Source: Stomatohabitans albus (GTDB lineage: Bacteria > Actinomycetota > Nitriliruptoria > Euzebyales > Euzebyaceae). From it: a DNA stretch of 64,000 nucleotides. A model generated the notes under the pieces. That model was given only the letters and a program-made list of their open reading frames with translations, was not told the DNA's origin and did not search any database. The stretch's first letter is position 1. Every line of letters begins with the position of its first letter. Shown here piece by piece: positions 40,974 to 50,013 of the stretch. A program made the translations under genes and the position numbers. The stretch lies in contig NZ_JAYKKE010000001.1 of assembly GCF_036336025.1 (NCBI RefSeq), forward strand, positions 62,001 through 126,000, read 5' to 3'.

Positions 40974-42008
40974 TCACCGAGGTGCGTTGCCCTCTGGGCC
41001 GACATCAAGATCAATGGTGGTATCTGCAGCTGGTGCCCCAGCCGTCACCACCTTGGGGTCAATCTCGGTCGTTATATCGGCAGAACGCGTATCATCCACC
41101 ACACGTTGTCCTGGCACATCGTCAGATTCACCGTTTGTCTTGGGCCCAGATGCCGAATCATCAGCATCCTTATTCGCTGAAGAGCCGCGCCCATGACGAC
41201 GTTCTAAAGAGCGACGGGTCAAGGCAGACAACTGCAAGGGCACAACCATCAGCGCAGCATAGGAAATCGCCAGCACCACGACGAAGAACCGGCATATCCA
41301 CACCACGAACTTCATTTGTTGTTGGGATTGACGCAGGTTCACCACCCCTTGTTCAAGGGTTGCGTCATACTCATCGAGCAATTTCTCTGTTGCTGAAACG
41401 GTCTCACTCAAGGCAGAGACTTGCGCATTCAAACTGACCACGTTCTCACCGGATTCACGCAAGTTCGCTGCCGTATCCTTGATGTTCTTGCCTTGCTCCT
41501 CCAAGTTGTCAGCAATAGGCACAAGGCTTTGTTGCAGATTATTCAAGTTCTCACTAAACCGGCGATCGGTGTAGGGCAAGTTCAACGGTGATTTATTTAA
41601 TGCAGCCATCGCCCCATCAATCGTTGACGCCACCTGAATCAGACCAGGCATCGTGCCATCAAGGTTGCGCACACTCTGGGAGATATCCTTTTCAACCAGG
41701 TCACCAATACCAACTAAAGCCGTTTCACCTTTTTCGAACGCCCCGTCCATCCCTTGGGTAGCCCCTTTAATGCCTTCAAGGCCCGCACGAACCGACCCGA
41801 GGCTGGAATCAGCGAGATCACTGGATGATTTGAGTGCATCTAACGATGTGGTGGCAAGTTGTAAGGTATCGTCAAGGACTGCTTCAACGTTGTTAAGCGC
41901 CCATAGCCCCACAACCATGCCCACGGTTGCCGTAAACGCGCCGACCAAGCCAATTAGCCTGAGTACGTTCGTCATGACAACCTGGGATAACGGAAAAATC
42001 TGCTTCAT
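40974..42008 (-). CDS. Membrane-anchored coiled-coil protein, 344 aa
   Basis: I do not recognise a named family. A hydrophobic helix at ~13-38 and another at ~233-258 enclose about 195 residues of helical, heptad-like sequence (AALNKSP excepted), expected to lie outside the membrane. Repeated patterns such as LQQSLVPIADNLEEQG and LNAQVSALSETVSATEK indicate a coiled coil. The cytosolic tail after ~260 starts basic (RRSLERRHGRG) and continues as a disordered acidic stretch. The topology resembles chemoreceptor or polymer-sensing scaffolds, but no HAMP or signalling domain is seen. It is divergent from the ABC exporter genes, with only 69 nt between, so the two may share regulation. Confidence 0.75.
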   Translation of the reverse strand: MKQIFPLSQVVMTNVLRLIGLVGAFTATVGMVVGLWALNNVEAVLDDTLQLATTSLDALKSSSDLADSSLGSVRAGLEGIKGATQGMDGAFEKGETALVGIGDLVEKDISQSVRNLDGTMPGLIQVASTIDGAMAALNKSPLNLPYTDRRFSENLNNLQQSLVPIADNLEEQGKNIKDTAANLRESGENVVSLNAQVSALSETVSATEKLLDEYDATLEQGVVNLRQSQQQMKFVVWICRFFVVVLAISYAALMVVPLQLSALTRRSLERRHGRGSSANKDADDSASGPKTNGESDDVPGQRVVDDTRSADITTEIDPKVVTAGAPAADTTIDLDVGPEGNAPR

Positions 42009-42077
42009 GTCCTACAAAGGGTACGCCCTTCACCCACCAGGGTCGCGTACCTGGACCCACCAAACAGAATTGAACTC

Positions 42078-43172
42078 ATGACTACACCCGCAATCTGGGC
42101 AAAAGATTTAGCCAAGGAATTCAACGGTAAGACCGTTGTGAATGACCTGGATTTAGATATTCCAGAGGGCACTATCTATGGCTTTATTGGTCCATCAGGT
42201 AGTGGTAAAACGACAAGCCTTCGGATGCTCACGGGTGTCACTGAACGAACCCGAGGCGAAGTCAAACTACTCGGTCGGGCTCCTGAGCATCTCCGGCGAA
42301 AAGACCGTGAAGCGATTGGATACACCCCCCAGCTTGGGGTGCTCTACCCACACCTAACGATCATGGATAATCTGCGGTTTATGGCCAACTTGTATGGAAT
42401 GGCTTTTCCTAACCGTCGGATTAAAGAAGTGCTTGCCCAACTTGATTTGAGTGATGCGGCGAATCGCCAACTCAAAGAAGCCAGTGGTGGGATGCAGCGC
42501 CGTGTGGCATTGGCGGGTGCTATCTTACATAACCCCCGACTCTTGTTCCTCGACGAACCATCAGCCGGTCTTGACCCGGTTCTCCGGCGTGAAGTGTGGA
42601 AACAATTTCACGGCTTGCGGGCAGAAGGCCGCACCCTTTTTGTGACCACTCAGATTGTGTCTGAGGCCGCCCGATGTGACCAAGTGGGTCTCCTTGTTGA
42701 CGGGCAGATCGTGGCTGAAGACACCCCAGATGGCTTACGTATCCAGGCCTTCGGTGGACATGTGATTGACCTCTACCTCACTCAGCCTGCCAGCCCTGAC
42801 CTACTCACGGCACTCCATGCCCACCCACTCGTCAATACGTTAGCCCAGCTCCCAACCCATGCCAAAGCGGTCCGTGTCACAGTTGACAAGGTTGAAACTG
42901 ACATACCAATTTTGCGTGCAGTGATTGCCGATTATGGCAACGAGCTCATCTTGAGTGAGCGCTACCTGGCCCCCTTCGATGATGTTTTTGTGGCTCTCCT
43001 TGAAGCCCACCGCGCCAGCCAAGCCCCGAAGGAATTGGAAGCAACCGCCAGCGACGACGCCCCGCTCCTCACCCCCACGAAGACCCCTATTCCGGTACCT
43101 AGTCCACCGGACATGGATTTGGGTACCACGATTGATTCTCTTGACCCTGCCGGCCCGTACGGAAAGCACTAA
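42078..43172 (+). CDS. ABC exporter ATPase (drug/ABC-2 type)
   Basis: This ATP-binding subunit of 364 aa has Walker A GPSGSGKT (38-45), Q-loop IGYTPQLGVLYPHLTIMDNL, signature ASGGMQRRV with Ala instead of the usual Leu, Walker B LLFLDEPSAGLDP and a switch region FVTTQ with Gln in place of the usual His. The ~100-residue C-terminal extension is Pro-rich at its end. Paired with the next gene it forms an ABC-2 exporter of unknown substrate, possibly a drug or lipid. The ATG lies 69 nt from the divergent coiled-coil gene. The missing switch His is notable but occurs in some ABC-2 ATPases. Confidence 0.92.
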   Translation: MTTPAIWAKDLAKEFNGKTVVNDLDLDIPEGTIYGFIGPSGSGKTTSLRMLTGVTERTRGEVKLLGRAPEHLRRKDREAIGYTPQLGVLYPHLTIMDNLRFMANLYGMAFPNRRIKEVLAQLDLSDAANRQLKEASGGMQRRVALAGAILHNPRLLFLDEPSAGLDPVLRREVWKQFHGLRAEGRTLFVTTQIVSEAARCDQVGLLVDGQIVAEDTPDGLRIQAFGGHVIDLYLTQPASPDLLTALHAHPLVNTLAQLPTHAKAVRVTVDKVETDIPILRAVIADYGNELILSERYLAPFDDVFVALLEAHRASQAPKELEATASDDAPLLTPTKTPIPVPSPPDMDLGTTIDSLDPAGPYGKH

Positions 43173-43175
43173 CGC

Positions 43176-44468
43176 ATGGGGATTTTTCACACGTTTATTC
43201 GCATCATCGGCGTTGTTCGCAAAGAACTCATTGAATTGGCCAACCAGCCGGGCTTGGTCACGATGCTCGTGGTTGGCCCCCTCATCATTTTGCTGCTCTT
43301 TGGGGCTGGAGTATCCACCCGCGATCCCGCAGTGCGTACAATCTTTGTGGCGCCACCCGATGAGCCAGCCCTCATCGAAATCGTCAATAATTATGCTGAA
43401 ACCCAGGCCAAGCGCCTCAATATCGTTGAGGTTTCAACCGACCGCGCAAATGCCATGGCTGGATTGGAAGACGGTCGTGCAGACATGGTCATCGTGGTGC
43501 CACCAAACCCACGCAAGGCCATGGAGGAAAACCGGCGCGTCACGATGGAAGTCTTTCACACCTTCCTTGACCCGATTGAACAACAGGCTATTTTGCTCTT
43601 TGCCCGCGGGGCCACAAACGACCTGAACACCATATTGCTCACCCAACTCATTAAAGACACCCAGTCCCAAGCAGACATACTGGTTGGTTCTGTTGATGAG
43701 TATCGCAATATTTTGACCACGGCAGGACTGATCAACCCTGACACAGACCTGTCTACCCTCGATAGGGTCAGCAATGATGTAAAAACGTTCACCCTTATCC
43801 AACCCTCCATTGTGGCTGCCCCGCTGCGCCAAGAAACAACGAGTATCGCGGGTGAAATCAGCACGCCTGTCTTTTATGCACCAGCGGTCCTCGCCCTCAT
43901 TTTGCAGCACCTGACGATGACGTTCATTGCCCTTTCCATCGTGCGGGAACAAGAGTTAGGTACCACCGAACTCTTTGCCGTATCTCCGTTACGCAGCTGG
44001 GAACGGTCCTTTGGCAAGATTCTTGCCTATTTCCTTGCAGGTGGGGCGATCAGCGCCCTCTTACTTGGGGGCATTGTCTTTGGTTTGGGAGCACCTGTTC
44101 GGGGTGGGGTCGCTCCGCTTGCCCTCATTATTAGCCTCGAACTCCTCGCCAGTATGGGTATCGGGTTTGTGGTGGGTCAGGCCTGTCGTAACATCACCCA
44201 AGTGGTGCAGACGTCCATGCTCGTCTTGTTAGCGAGCGTGTTCTTTGGCGGTCTCGTCCTCAGTGAGGAACGGTTTCAACCTTGGCTCGTGCCAGTCGGT
44301 TGGGTGCTGCCCATGCGGCATGCCCTCATCTCAATGCGCGATTCTATGCTGAAAGGCTTTGCTCCTGACCCCAACGTCATAGCCGCCCTGGCAATCATTG
44401 GGGTGGTCCTCATTGGGATTGGCATGGTGTGGTCTGGGCACAAGAACATCAAAACAGATCGCGCTTAG
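43176..44468 (+). CDS. ABC-2 type exporter permease
   Basis: This is the membrane subunit for the preceding ATPase, 430 aa. One helix near 25-45 (VTMLVVGPLIILLLFGAGV) is followed by a ~200-residue extracellular domain. Five further helices in the C-terminal half form an ABC-2 membrane domain (FYAPAVLALILQHLTMTFIA, VREQELGTTELFAVSPL, VGQACRNITQVVQTSML). The phrase REQExGTxE is typical of ABC-2/DrrB-like permeases. It starts 3 nt after the ATPase stop. Its stop codon overlaps the end of the convergent smpB gene by 4 nt. Confidence 0.92.
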   Translation: MGIFHTFIRIIGVVRKELIELANQPGLVTMLVVGPLIILLLFGAGVSTRDPAVRTIFVAPPDEPALIEIVNNYAETQAKRLNIVEVSTDRANAMAGLEDGRADMVIVVPPNPRKAMEENRRVTMEVFHTFLDPIEQQAILLFARGATNDLNTILLTQLIKDTQSQADILVGSVDEYRNILTTAGLINPDTDLSTLDRVSNDVKTFTLIQPSIVAAPLRQETTSIAGEISTPVFYAPAVLALILQHLTMTFIALSIVREQELGTTELFAVSPLRSWERSFGKILAYFLAGGAISALLLGGIVFGLGAPVRGGVAPLALIISLELLASMGIGFVVGQACRNITQVVQTSMLVLLASVFFGGLVLSEERFQPWLVPVGWVLPMRHALISMRDSMLKGFAPDPNVIAALAIIGVVLIGIGMVWSGHKNIKTDRA

Positions 44469-44947
44469 CGCCGCCGTGCATCTGACATCGCACGGGCCAT
44501 TTCGCGTTTAGCCGTAGCCTCCTTCGCGCTCTGGCGCTTGTCATATTCACTCTTACCTACGCCGTAGCCGATAAGTACCTTGGCTCGCCCGTCTTTCCAG
44601 TACATTTTCAGCGGCACCAGGGTACGGCCCCGTTCTTGGGTAAATCGTGCCATATCTTGGATCTCACGCCGGTTGGCAAGGAGCTTGCGCCGCCGCTGGG
44701 TGTCATGGTTCCACCGGTTGCCTTGGGCATATTCGGCTATTTCCGCTCCGTACAACCAAAGCTCGTCGTCACGAACCGCCGCAAATGCATGGTTTAAACT
44801 GCCGTGACCAGCCCGCAAGCTCTTGACTTCGGTGCCGCGCAGCATAATGCCACATTCGACCGTCTCACTAATTTGGTACTCGTGACGGGCTCGACGATTG
44901 ACCGTAATGTCATTCGAGCTGTTCTTGTGCTTTGTTCCCTTACCCAT
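44465..44947 (-). CDS. smpB: SsrA-binding protein SmpB
   Basis: This RNA-binding protein (160 aa) brings tmRNA to stalled ribosomes. The family signature is intact: VNRRARHEYQISETVECGIM, LRGTEVKSLRAGHGSL, YGAEIAEYAQGNRWNHD and RRRKLL. The C-terminal tail is basic and ends DARRR, the part that contacts the decoding centre. It shares strand and probably transcript direction with the S41 protease gene upstream. The tmRNA gene is 3.7 kb downstream, beyond the divergent exporter and the coiled-coil gene. Ctp next to SmpB is a common actinobacterial order. Confidence 0.97.
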   Translation of the reverse strand: MGKGTKHKNSSNDITVNRRARHEYQISETVECGIMLRGTEVKSLRAGHGSLNHAFAAVRDDELWLYGAEIAEYAQGNRWNHDTQRRRKLLANRREIQDMARFTQERGRTLVPLKMYWKDGRAKVLIGYGVGKSEYDKRQSAKEATAKREMARAMSDARRR

Positions 44948-45018
44948 GCCACCAGCGTGCCACAGGCAGGGCTATTCAACCGTGGGTTGTGTATACGACC
45001 TCTTGCGAACCCAGCACC

Positions 45019-46185
45019 CTAGTTGGCAAACGCCTCGGGTTTCGTTTCGATGAGATAGTTGGCTGCTTCTTGAAGCACGCGTTCAGGGCTAGCTGAAATC
45101 GCTACGTCTGGGGTTACCCCGATCTCGTTTATATTCTCACCGTTTGGGGTGAGGTACCTGGCGGTGGTGAGCTTCATACCGGTACCACCTTGGAGGTTGA
45201 CAACACTTTGGACAACCCCCTTGCCAAAGGTTTGATGCCCCACGATTTTGGCTCGCCCATGGTCTTGTAAGGCCGCAGACACAATCTCACTGGCAGATGC
45301 ACTGTACTCATTGACCAACACCACAAAGGGCAAATCACCAAATGGAGGTTCAGCATCCCCCGTATCCATATCTTGGTGGTCATGGCGGCTTTCAATGGTG
45401 ACCACACGGCTGTGTGGTGCCACAAAGAGCTCCATCACGCCGATACTCTCTTCTAACAACCCACCAGGGTTAGAACGCAAATCAAGCACAATCCCTTTCG
45501 CACCTTGAGATTTCGCTTCGGTGATGGCCGTTTTCAACGAATCAGCCGCTCCACGGGAAAACTCATGTAAGCGGATACTGGCAACGCCGTTATCGAGCAT
45601 CTGTGTTTGGGTGAGTGGCAAGTCGAACTTGGCTCGCGTGATGGTGTATGGCTTTTCTTCACCTGCAGTGGTTGTAATCAAAAGAGATACTTCCGTACCT
45701 TCTTCACCCGTGATGAGACCGACCATTTCTTCAAACGGCATCGTTGAGCGCAACCGTGTGCCATTGACAGCCACAATATATTCACCCGCCTTGAGCCCAG
45801 CGGTTTCAGCGGGGCTGTTGGGGATGACTCCCGTAATCAACATGCCCACCTCAGTGCGCTCTAAAAACACCCCGATACCGACAAATTTGCCATCTAATTG
45901 TGATGAGAAGCGAGCAAACTCGTCTGCGGAATACCAAGAGGCATACTGATCATCCAGACTCGCCACGGCACCGCGTAAGGCCCCATCATTGATCGTCTGG
46001 TTATCGGGAACAGCAAGGGCTTGGTCACGGATAACATGTTCAATCTCAGACAGCCCATCAACAGCAGCTACCGACTGACGACCGGCTAGAAAACCGCTCC
46101 CTAATCCGATGGTGAGTACAAGCGCACCCCCAAGCAGCAGGCTAAGGGTACGGCGAGGAGCGGTAGGTAAAGATTGATTATTCAT
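45019..46185 (-). CDS. S41 C-terminal processing peptidase
   Basis: This membrane-anchored serine peptidase (388 aa) probably trims exported or wall-associated proteins. An N-terminal helix (LSLLLGGALVLTIGLGSGFLAG) acts as signal anchor. The PDZ domain (~95-180) contains FVGIGVFLE and NSPAETAGLKAGEYIVAVNG. The catalytic domain has LDLRSNPGGLLEE, Ser297 in YSASASEIVS and Lys322 in QTFGKGVV, a 25-residue spacing as in Tsp/Prc. The start ATG overlaps the stop of the PPC-domain gene by 8 nt, which indicates an operon with it. Members of this family often act with M23 peptidases at the division site, and an M23 gene is the next but one upstream. Confidence 0.95.
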   Translation of the reverse strand: MNNQSLPTAPRRTLSLLLGGALVLTIGLGSGFLAGRQSVAAVDGLSEIEHVIRDQALAVPDNQTINDGALRGAVASLDDQYASWYSADEFARFSSQLDGKFVGIGVFLERTEVGMLITGVIPNSPAETAGLKAGEYIVAVNGTRLRSTMPFEEMVGLITGEEGTEVSLLITTTAGEEKPYTITRAKFDLPLTQTQMLDNGVASIRLHEFSRGAADSLKTAITEAKSQGAKGIVLDLRSNPGGLLEESIGVMELFVAPHSRVVTIESRHDHQDMDTGDAEPPFGDLPFVVLVNEYSASASEIVSAALQDHGRAKIVGHQTFGKGVVQSVVNLQGGTGMKLTTARYLTPNGENINEIGVTPDVAISASPERVLQEAANYLIETKPEAFAN

Positions 46186-47413
46186 TGACGGTAAGCGTAA
46201 ATTCTGTTTGAGAAGTGGTGAAACTATCGGCTACAAGAATGGTGTACGTTCCATCGGCAGGTGCGATGAATCGTAACTGACTATCTAGGGTAAGACCTTC
46301 ATCATCGTCCTGGAATCCAACCAGTTCACCATTAGGTCCTAACACCCATATCATCGTGTCACCAAGGAACTTGTTTTCAGCCTTTATGGAGATGGCTTGA
46401 CCGGTCTTTAAATCAATTTTGTAGGCAACGCCCTGATCCTTTGTTACGTTGCCTTGTTTGCTCTCCCCAATGGCAATCGGTCCACCGTCAGATTGAGTAA
46501 TTTCACTGGGCTCACGGAAGAACGCAGCATCACGGCCCTGTCCTTGGACGGTTGTCAACGGCGGCACTTCTCCGGGAGGTACAACCGAGGGCTCATTGGA
46601 TGGTGAACCCTCAGACGGAGTTGTTGACGCACCCGAAGATGGTGTATTTGACACTGTGGAGCTCGGGCTTGTTGTTGAAGGCGACGTCTCGTCTGATGGC
46701 CCAGATGAGGGGGAAGCCTCAGCTGTTTGTGTCGCCGAGGCTGACGCTGAAACACCATTTGCAATGGTGTCATCGATTGATGTATAGAACACGGTGATCA
46801 CGCCCACGAAGAGGGCGACAAGGAGAATAAGCACGATCAGGACACCGGCAAAAATCACCCAGGGCAGCGCGCGATAGGGTTTCTTTACTGGCTGGTAGGG
46901 GTTGGCACCATATGGCATCGGTTGCCCCGGTGGGTACTGCCCCGGTGGCATACCGCCTGGTGGCATACCGCCTGGTGGCATACCGCCAGGCGGCACTTGA
47001 CCGGGTACTCCTTGACCAGAAGGAGGATATTGGCCACCCACAACCTGCCCCGGAGGGGCTTGCCCTACTGCAGGTTGTGATGTCCACCCAAATGGTTGTC
47101 CGCCACCCATCGGCTGCCCAGGCGCTGAACCTGACGGGTCTGGGCCTGGCATCGTTTGTGCTTCAGCACCAGGTGCCACAAACGGTGTCTGTGTTGGCGC
47201 ACCTGTTTCTGGCGGTGTGCTTGGCGGTGGCACCGTCGGCGCACCTGTCCCAGGGGTATCTACTTGGGTATCTTCTCCCGTCTCATGACCCGCTTGTGCC
47301 CATGGATTCGTGGCAGCGCTATCGGCTCCTGCTGGTTGGGATTCACCGTTGGGTGTAGGTTCAACCGGTTCGGGGGCTTCAGGGTTGGCGTCATTTGAGA
47401 ACGGATCATTCAC
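46178..47413 (-). CDS. Single-pass membrane protein with exported PPC-like domain
   Basis: This protein of 411 aa has unusual composition. Residues 1-185 are cytosolic, disordered and rich in Pro, Gly and Gln, with a short tandem GGMPP repeat near 145-165. One transmembrane helix follows (VIFAGVLIVLILLVALFVGVI). A Ser/Thr/Pro-rich stalk (~225-280) then leads to a C-terminal pre-peptidase (PPC)-like beta-sandwich with AYKIDLKTGQAISIK and PADGTYTILVADS. PPC domains often assist exported enzymes. Here the adjacent S41 protease gene overlaps it, so it may serve as its partner or target. AAGGAGA lies about 9 nt before the ATG. Confidence 0.83.
   Translation of the reverse strand: MNDPFSNDANPEAPEPVEPTPNGESQPAGADSAATNPWAQAGHETGEDTQVDTPGTGAPTVPPPSTPPETGAPTQTPFVAPGAEAQTMPGPDPSGSAPGQPMGGGQPFGWTSQPAVGQAPPGQVVGGQYPPSGQGVPGQVPPGGMPPGGMPPGGMPPGQYPPGQPMPYGANPYQPVKKPYRALPWVIFAGVLIVLILLVALFVGVITVFYTSIDDTIANGVSASASATQTAEASPSSGPSDETSPSTTSPSSTVSNTPSSGASTTPSEGSPSNEPSVVPPGEVPPLTTVQGQGRDAAFFREPSEITQSDGGPIAIGESKQGNVTKDQGVAYKIDLKTGQAISIKAENKFLGDTMIWVLGPNGELVGFQDDDEGLTLDSQLRFIAPADGTYTILVADSFTTSQTEFTLTVNE
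46920..46998 (-). repeat. Short tandem repeat coding for GGMPP units
   Basis: A 15-bp unit read as GGTGGCATACCGCCT on the + strand occurs in near-identical tandem copies between about 46945 and 46995, coding for repeated Gly-Gly-Met-Pro-Pro in the disordered cytosolic region. Confidence 0.7.
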
Positions 47414-47462
47414 CGGGGTCTCCTTGGGTTGTGCTGAACCTATCCTTACGCATTCCCCTGCA

Positions 47463-47487
47463 CCTTGCCACCACCCCTATGGCAAGG
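47463..47487. terminator. Terminator-like hairpin after the M23 gene
   Basis: CCTTGCCA at 47463-47470 pairs with TGGCAAGG at 47480-47487, a perfect 8-bp stem 20 nt beyond the M23 peptidase stop on the minus strand. No U-tract is visible. Confidence 0.5.
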
Positions 47488-47506
47488 CGAATGACGCACG
47501 ATGAGG

Positions 47507-48868
47507 TTAGGTGTACGGAATCGGATTAACTGGGGAGCCGTTAATACGGACCTCCCAGTGCAAATGTGGCCCTGTGGACGCACCCGTCGACCCGACATAG
47601 CCAATCACCTGGCCCTGGGATACTTGGGTGCCTGCACCCACCGCGAGGCGGCTTTGGTGTCCGTACAAGGTCGCCACGCCACCACCATGATCAATGATGA
47701 TGCAGTTGCCATAGCCACCCCGACGCCCCGAGAAACTCACACGCCCATCTTTTGCGGCCAGAATAGGGGTACCAGACGGAGCAGCAATATCTTGCCCGGT
47801 ATGTAAGCGGCGGACACGGCTGATGGGGTGCACGCGATAGCCGAATGGGCTAGAGAACCGGCCCTTAACCGGCAAAATCATGCCACCAGGCTTTGAAGGT
47901 TTCGGGGCTGATGCGGCTGATGCCCGGCGAGCTTCCGCCTCAAGGGCTGCCGCATTAGCAGCACCCGCTTTGCGAGCTTCGTCTGCTTTGGCTTTAGCTT
48001 CTCTCGCTTTAGCTTCTGCAGCGGCACGTTCGGCAGCTTCACGACGCGCAATTTCGGCCAATTCGCGTTCGATGCGCTTGGATTCACCTTCAAGTTCGTC
48101 CAACAGATGCTCAGCCGCTTCTTTATCATTTGCAAGATTCTTGAGGATGGCGCTTTGCTCATCAACCTTTACCTGCACGTTCGAGAGCAGCGCTTTTTGT
48201 TGGCTCACCAGATCGTTGACACGGTTACGTTCGTTCTCTGCTGCAACCTTTTGCTCAGCCTGGCGAGCTCGTAACTCATCAAGTCGGGTTTGGTCAGCCT
48301 CTGCACGCTGGCGCAGAATATCTAGCTCTTCAATCTGTGCTTGGTCACGGTCAGTTATCGAGCGTAAATACCGTGTGGCCTGGCCAAGTTCTGCAGCATC
48401 AGCGGCATCAAGTACTGGTAATCCCCCACTTTGCGCCGTGATGTAGGTTTGCCGTACCCGACTCTTGAGCGTGCTGGCGTGCGTATCAATCTCTTTACGG
48501 GTTTCATTCAGACGCTGTTCGGTGGTTTCTAACTCAGCCGCCGTCACCGTCAAGGCGCGTTCAGCATTATCTAATGTGGACTGGGCTTTAGAAAGATCAC
48601 TGGAACGCTTGTCCAACTCAACTTGGGCAGACTCCAATTCACCGCTAACGCGATCATAGTCAGCTTTTGTGGCGCTTTGAGCCTCATTGATCCGACTAAT
48701 ATTTGACTGTGCCTCACGGATACGACCTTCAATCCTGTTCAGGTCTTCTCTCGTTTGACCAATGCCAACACCTGGGAGTGCAAAGACGAGCAGCGCAGCT
48801 AACGCAGAAATGGACAGATTGCGGCCACGACTAGTAGCCGTCACCAAGGGGGAAGTGTGACGAAACAT
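47507..48868 (-). CDS. M23 peptidase with N-terminal coiled coil (EnvC/NlpD-like)
   Basis: This exported murein hydrolase or hydrolase activator has 453 aa. The signal peptide core is ISALAALLVFALPGVG. Residues ~35-300 are a long coiled coil, rich in Ala, Glu, Lys and Arg at its end. The M23 domain holds all zinc-site motifs: HTGQDIAAPSGTP and HLHWEVR, plus TLYGHQSRL. Such proteins normally work with FtsEX in septum splitting. No ftsE or ftsX gene is next to it here. ATG 48868 is preferred because a TACCGT box lies 6 nt upstream and the signal peptide starts properly; in-frame starts at 48892 and 48913 are possible. Confidence 0.92.
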   Translation of the reverse strand: MFRHTSPLVTATSRGRNLSISALAALLVFALPGVGIGQTREDLNRIEGRIREAQSNISRINEAQSATKADYDRVSGELESAQVELDKRSSDLSKAQSTLDNAERALTVTAAELETTEQRLNETRKEIDTHASTLKSRVRQTYITAQSGGLPVLDAADAAELGQATRYLRSITDRDQAQIEELDILRQRAEADQTRLDELRARQAEQKVAAENERNRVNDLVSQQKALLSNVQVKVDEQSAILKNLANDKEAAEHLLDELEGESKRIERELAEIARREAAERAAAEAKAREAKAKADEARKAGAANAAALEAEARRASAASAPKPSKPGGMILPVKGRFSSPFGYRVHPISRVRRLHTGQDIAAPSGTPILAAKDGRVSFSGRRGGYGNCIIIDHGGGVATLYGHQSRLAVGAGTQVSQGQVIGYVGSTGASTGPHLHWEVRINGSPVNPIPYT

Positions 48869-48874
48869 GCCACT

Positions 48875-48880
48875 ACGGTA
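48875..48880 (-). promoter_or_regulatory. -10 box TACCGT of a leaderless gene
   Basis: TACCGT on the minus strand is followed by AGTGGC and ATG 48868. It supports this start codon for the M23 gene over two upstream candidates. Confidence 0.45.
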
Positions 48881-48921
48881 GCGGCTTCTCATTAAACGGC
48901 ATGTCGCACTCAAAGACAGGA

Positions 48922-50013
48922 CTATCGCGAACGATGGACAGCTAAATCTGCCAATTCAAGCAATACCCGTTTCGCAGGATTACCTACCGGTTCGATAGCA
49001 GCTTGAGCAATCTCGTACTGGTCTGTAATGCGTGCTTCCACGTAGTCAGCTGCACCGGTTTCACGAACGATCTCACGAACCTGTTCAAGCTGATCGGCAT
49101 CCACGTGGGCATTGCCCAAGCATTGATTGAGGATAGCCCGTTGGGTTGGAGTTGCCCGTTCCAATGCGGTAAGTATCAAGACGGTGCGCTTCCCCTCACG
49201 GATATCACCACCCACGCTTTTACCCGTTTCTGTTTGGTTGCCGAACATGCCCAACACATCATCGCGCATCTGGAAGGCCACTCCAACTGAATCCCCGTAG
49301 GTACGCAATGCACGGAGTAGGGACGGGTCACATTCGCCCGCCAAGGCCACACCCAATTCAAGGGGTCGGGTAATGGAATAGCGCCCACTTTTGAGGAGGG
49401 CTACGTGCTCACTTTCAGCAACACTCGCTTGGGGCAAGGCAGCTAGTCGAACGTCGAGCCACTGACCAGCCATCACTTCCGCACGCATGGTGTTATAGAC
49501 CTCAACCGCATCCATCAATACCTCAGGTGAAAGACCAGCCTGCCAGAATGCTTGGTCAGCCCAAACTGATACGAGGTCACCAGCAATGATGCCACTAGAA
49601 ATACCAAACCATTGTCGGTCACCAATCAATGCTTGGTCATCATGGAATGAGGTCATCGCTACATGGCTCGTCACGGCACCTCGACGGGTGGATGCCCGAT
49701 CCATAATGTCATCATGAATGAGCGCAAAGGTGTGCAGAAGTTCAACCGCTGCCGCAATGGTGAGCACTGCGTCATTGGGCTCTATTTGTGTTGCGCGATG
49801 TCCCCACCACACAAAGGCAGGACGAATCCGCTTACCACCAGCCGCGATAATCGCATCAGTGACGTCGGCTAAGGGGTTAAGGTTTGGATCGACGTTCAGA
49901 AGATGTCCCCTGAAGGCCCCACATAACTCCACTAAGCGACTATTGGTAGCTGCAGCTATCGCATCAAGCCCCGTTCCTGGGGCAGGGTCAATGAGGCCTT
50001 GGGGAATGGTCAT
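48922..50013 (-). CDS. Polyprenyl diphosphate synthase (trans, GGPP-type)
   Basis: This isoprenoid chain-elongation enzyme has 363 aa. It adds IPP to an allylic diphosphate and makes C20 or longer prenyl chains for quinones, carotenoids or lipids. The first Asp-rich motif is DDIMD at 101-105 with the following R, and GGKRIRP near 59-65 binds diphosphate. The second motif is RDDVLG at 250-255, where the last Asp of DDxxD is Gly, as in many actinobacterial GGPP synthases. The ATG overlaps the gatB stop by 4 nt, so it is co-translated with the gat genes although functionally unrelated. Chain length cannot be told with confidence. Confidence 0.92.
   Translation of the reverse strand: MTIPQGLIDPAPGTGLDAIAAATNSRLVELCGAFRGHLLNVDPNLNPLADVTDAIIAAGGKRIRPAFVWWGHRATQIEPNDAVLTIAAAVELLHTFALIHDDIMDRASTRRGAVTSHVAMTSFHDDQALIGDRQWFGISSGIIAGDLVSVWADQAFWQAGLSPEVLMDAVEVYNTMRAEVMAGQWLDVRLAALPQASVAESEHVALLKSGRYSITRPLELGVALAGECDPSLLRALRTYGDSVGVAFQMRDDVLGMFGNQTETGKSVGGDIREGKRTVLILTALERATPTQRAILNQCLGNAHVDADQLEQVREIVRETGAADYVEARITDQYEIAQAAIEPVGNPAKRVLLELADLAVHRSR

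Noticed and set aside
40751-41014. An 87-codon minus-strand frame upstream of ssrA
   Set aside because: It overlaps the coiled-coil gene end and the ssrA promoter region; it has no start signal or domain.
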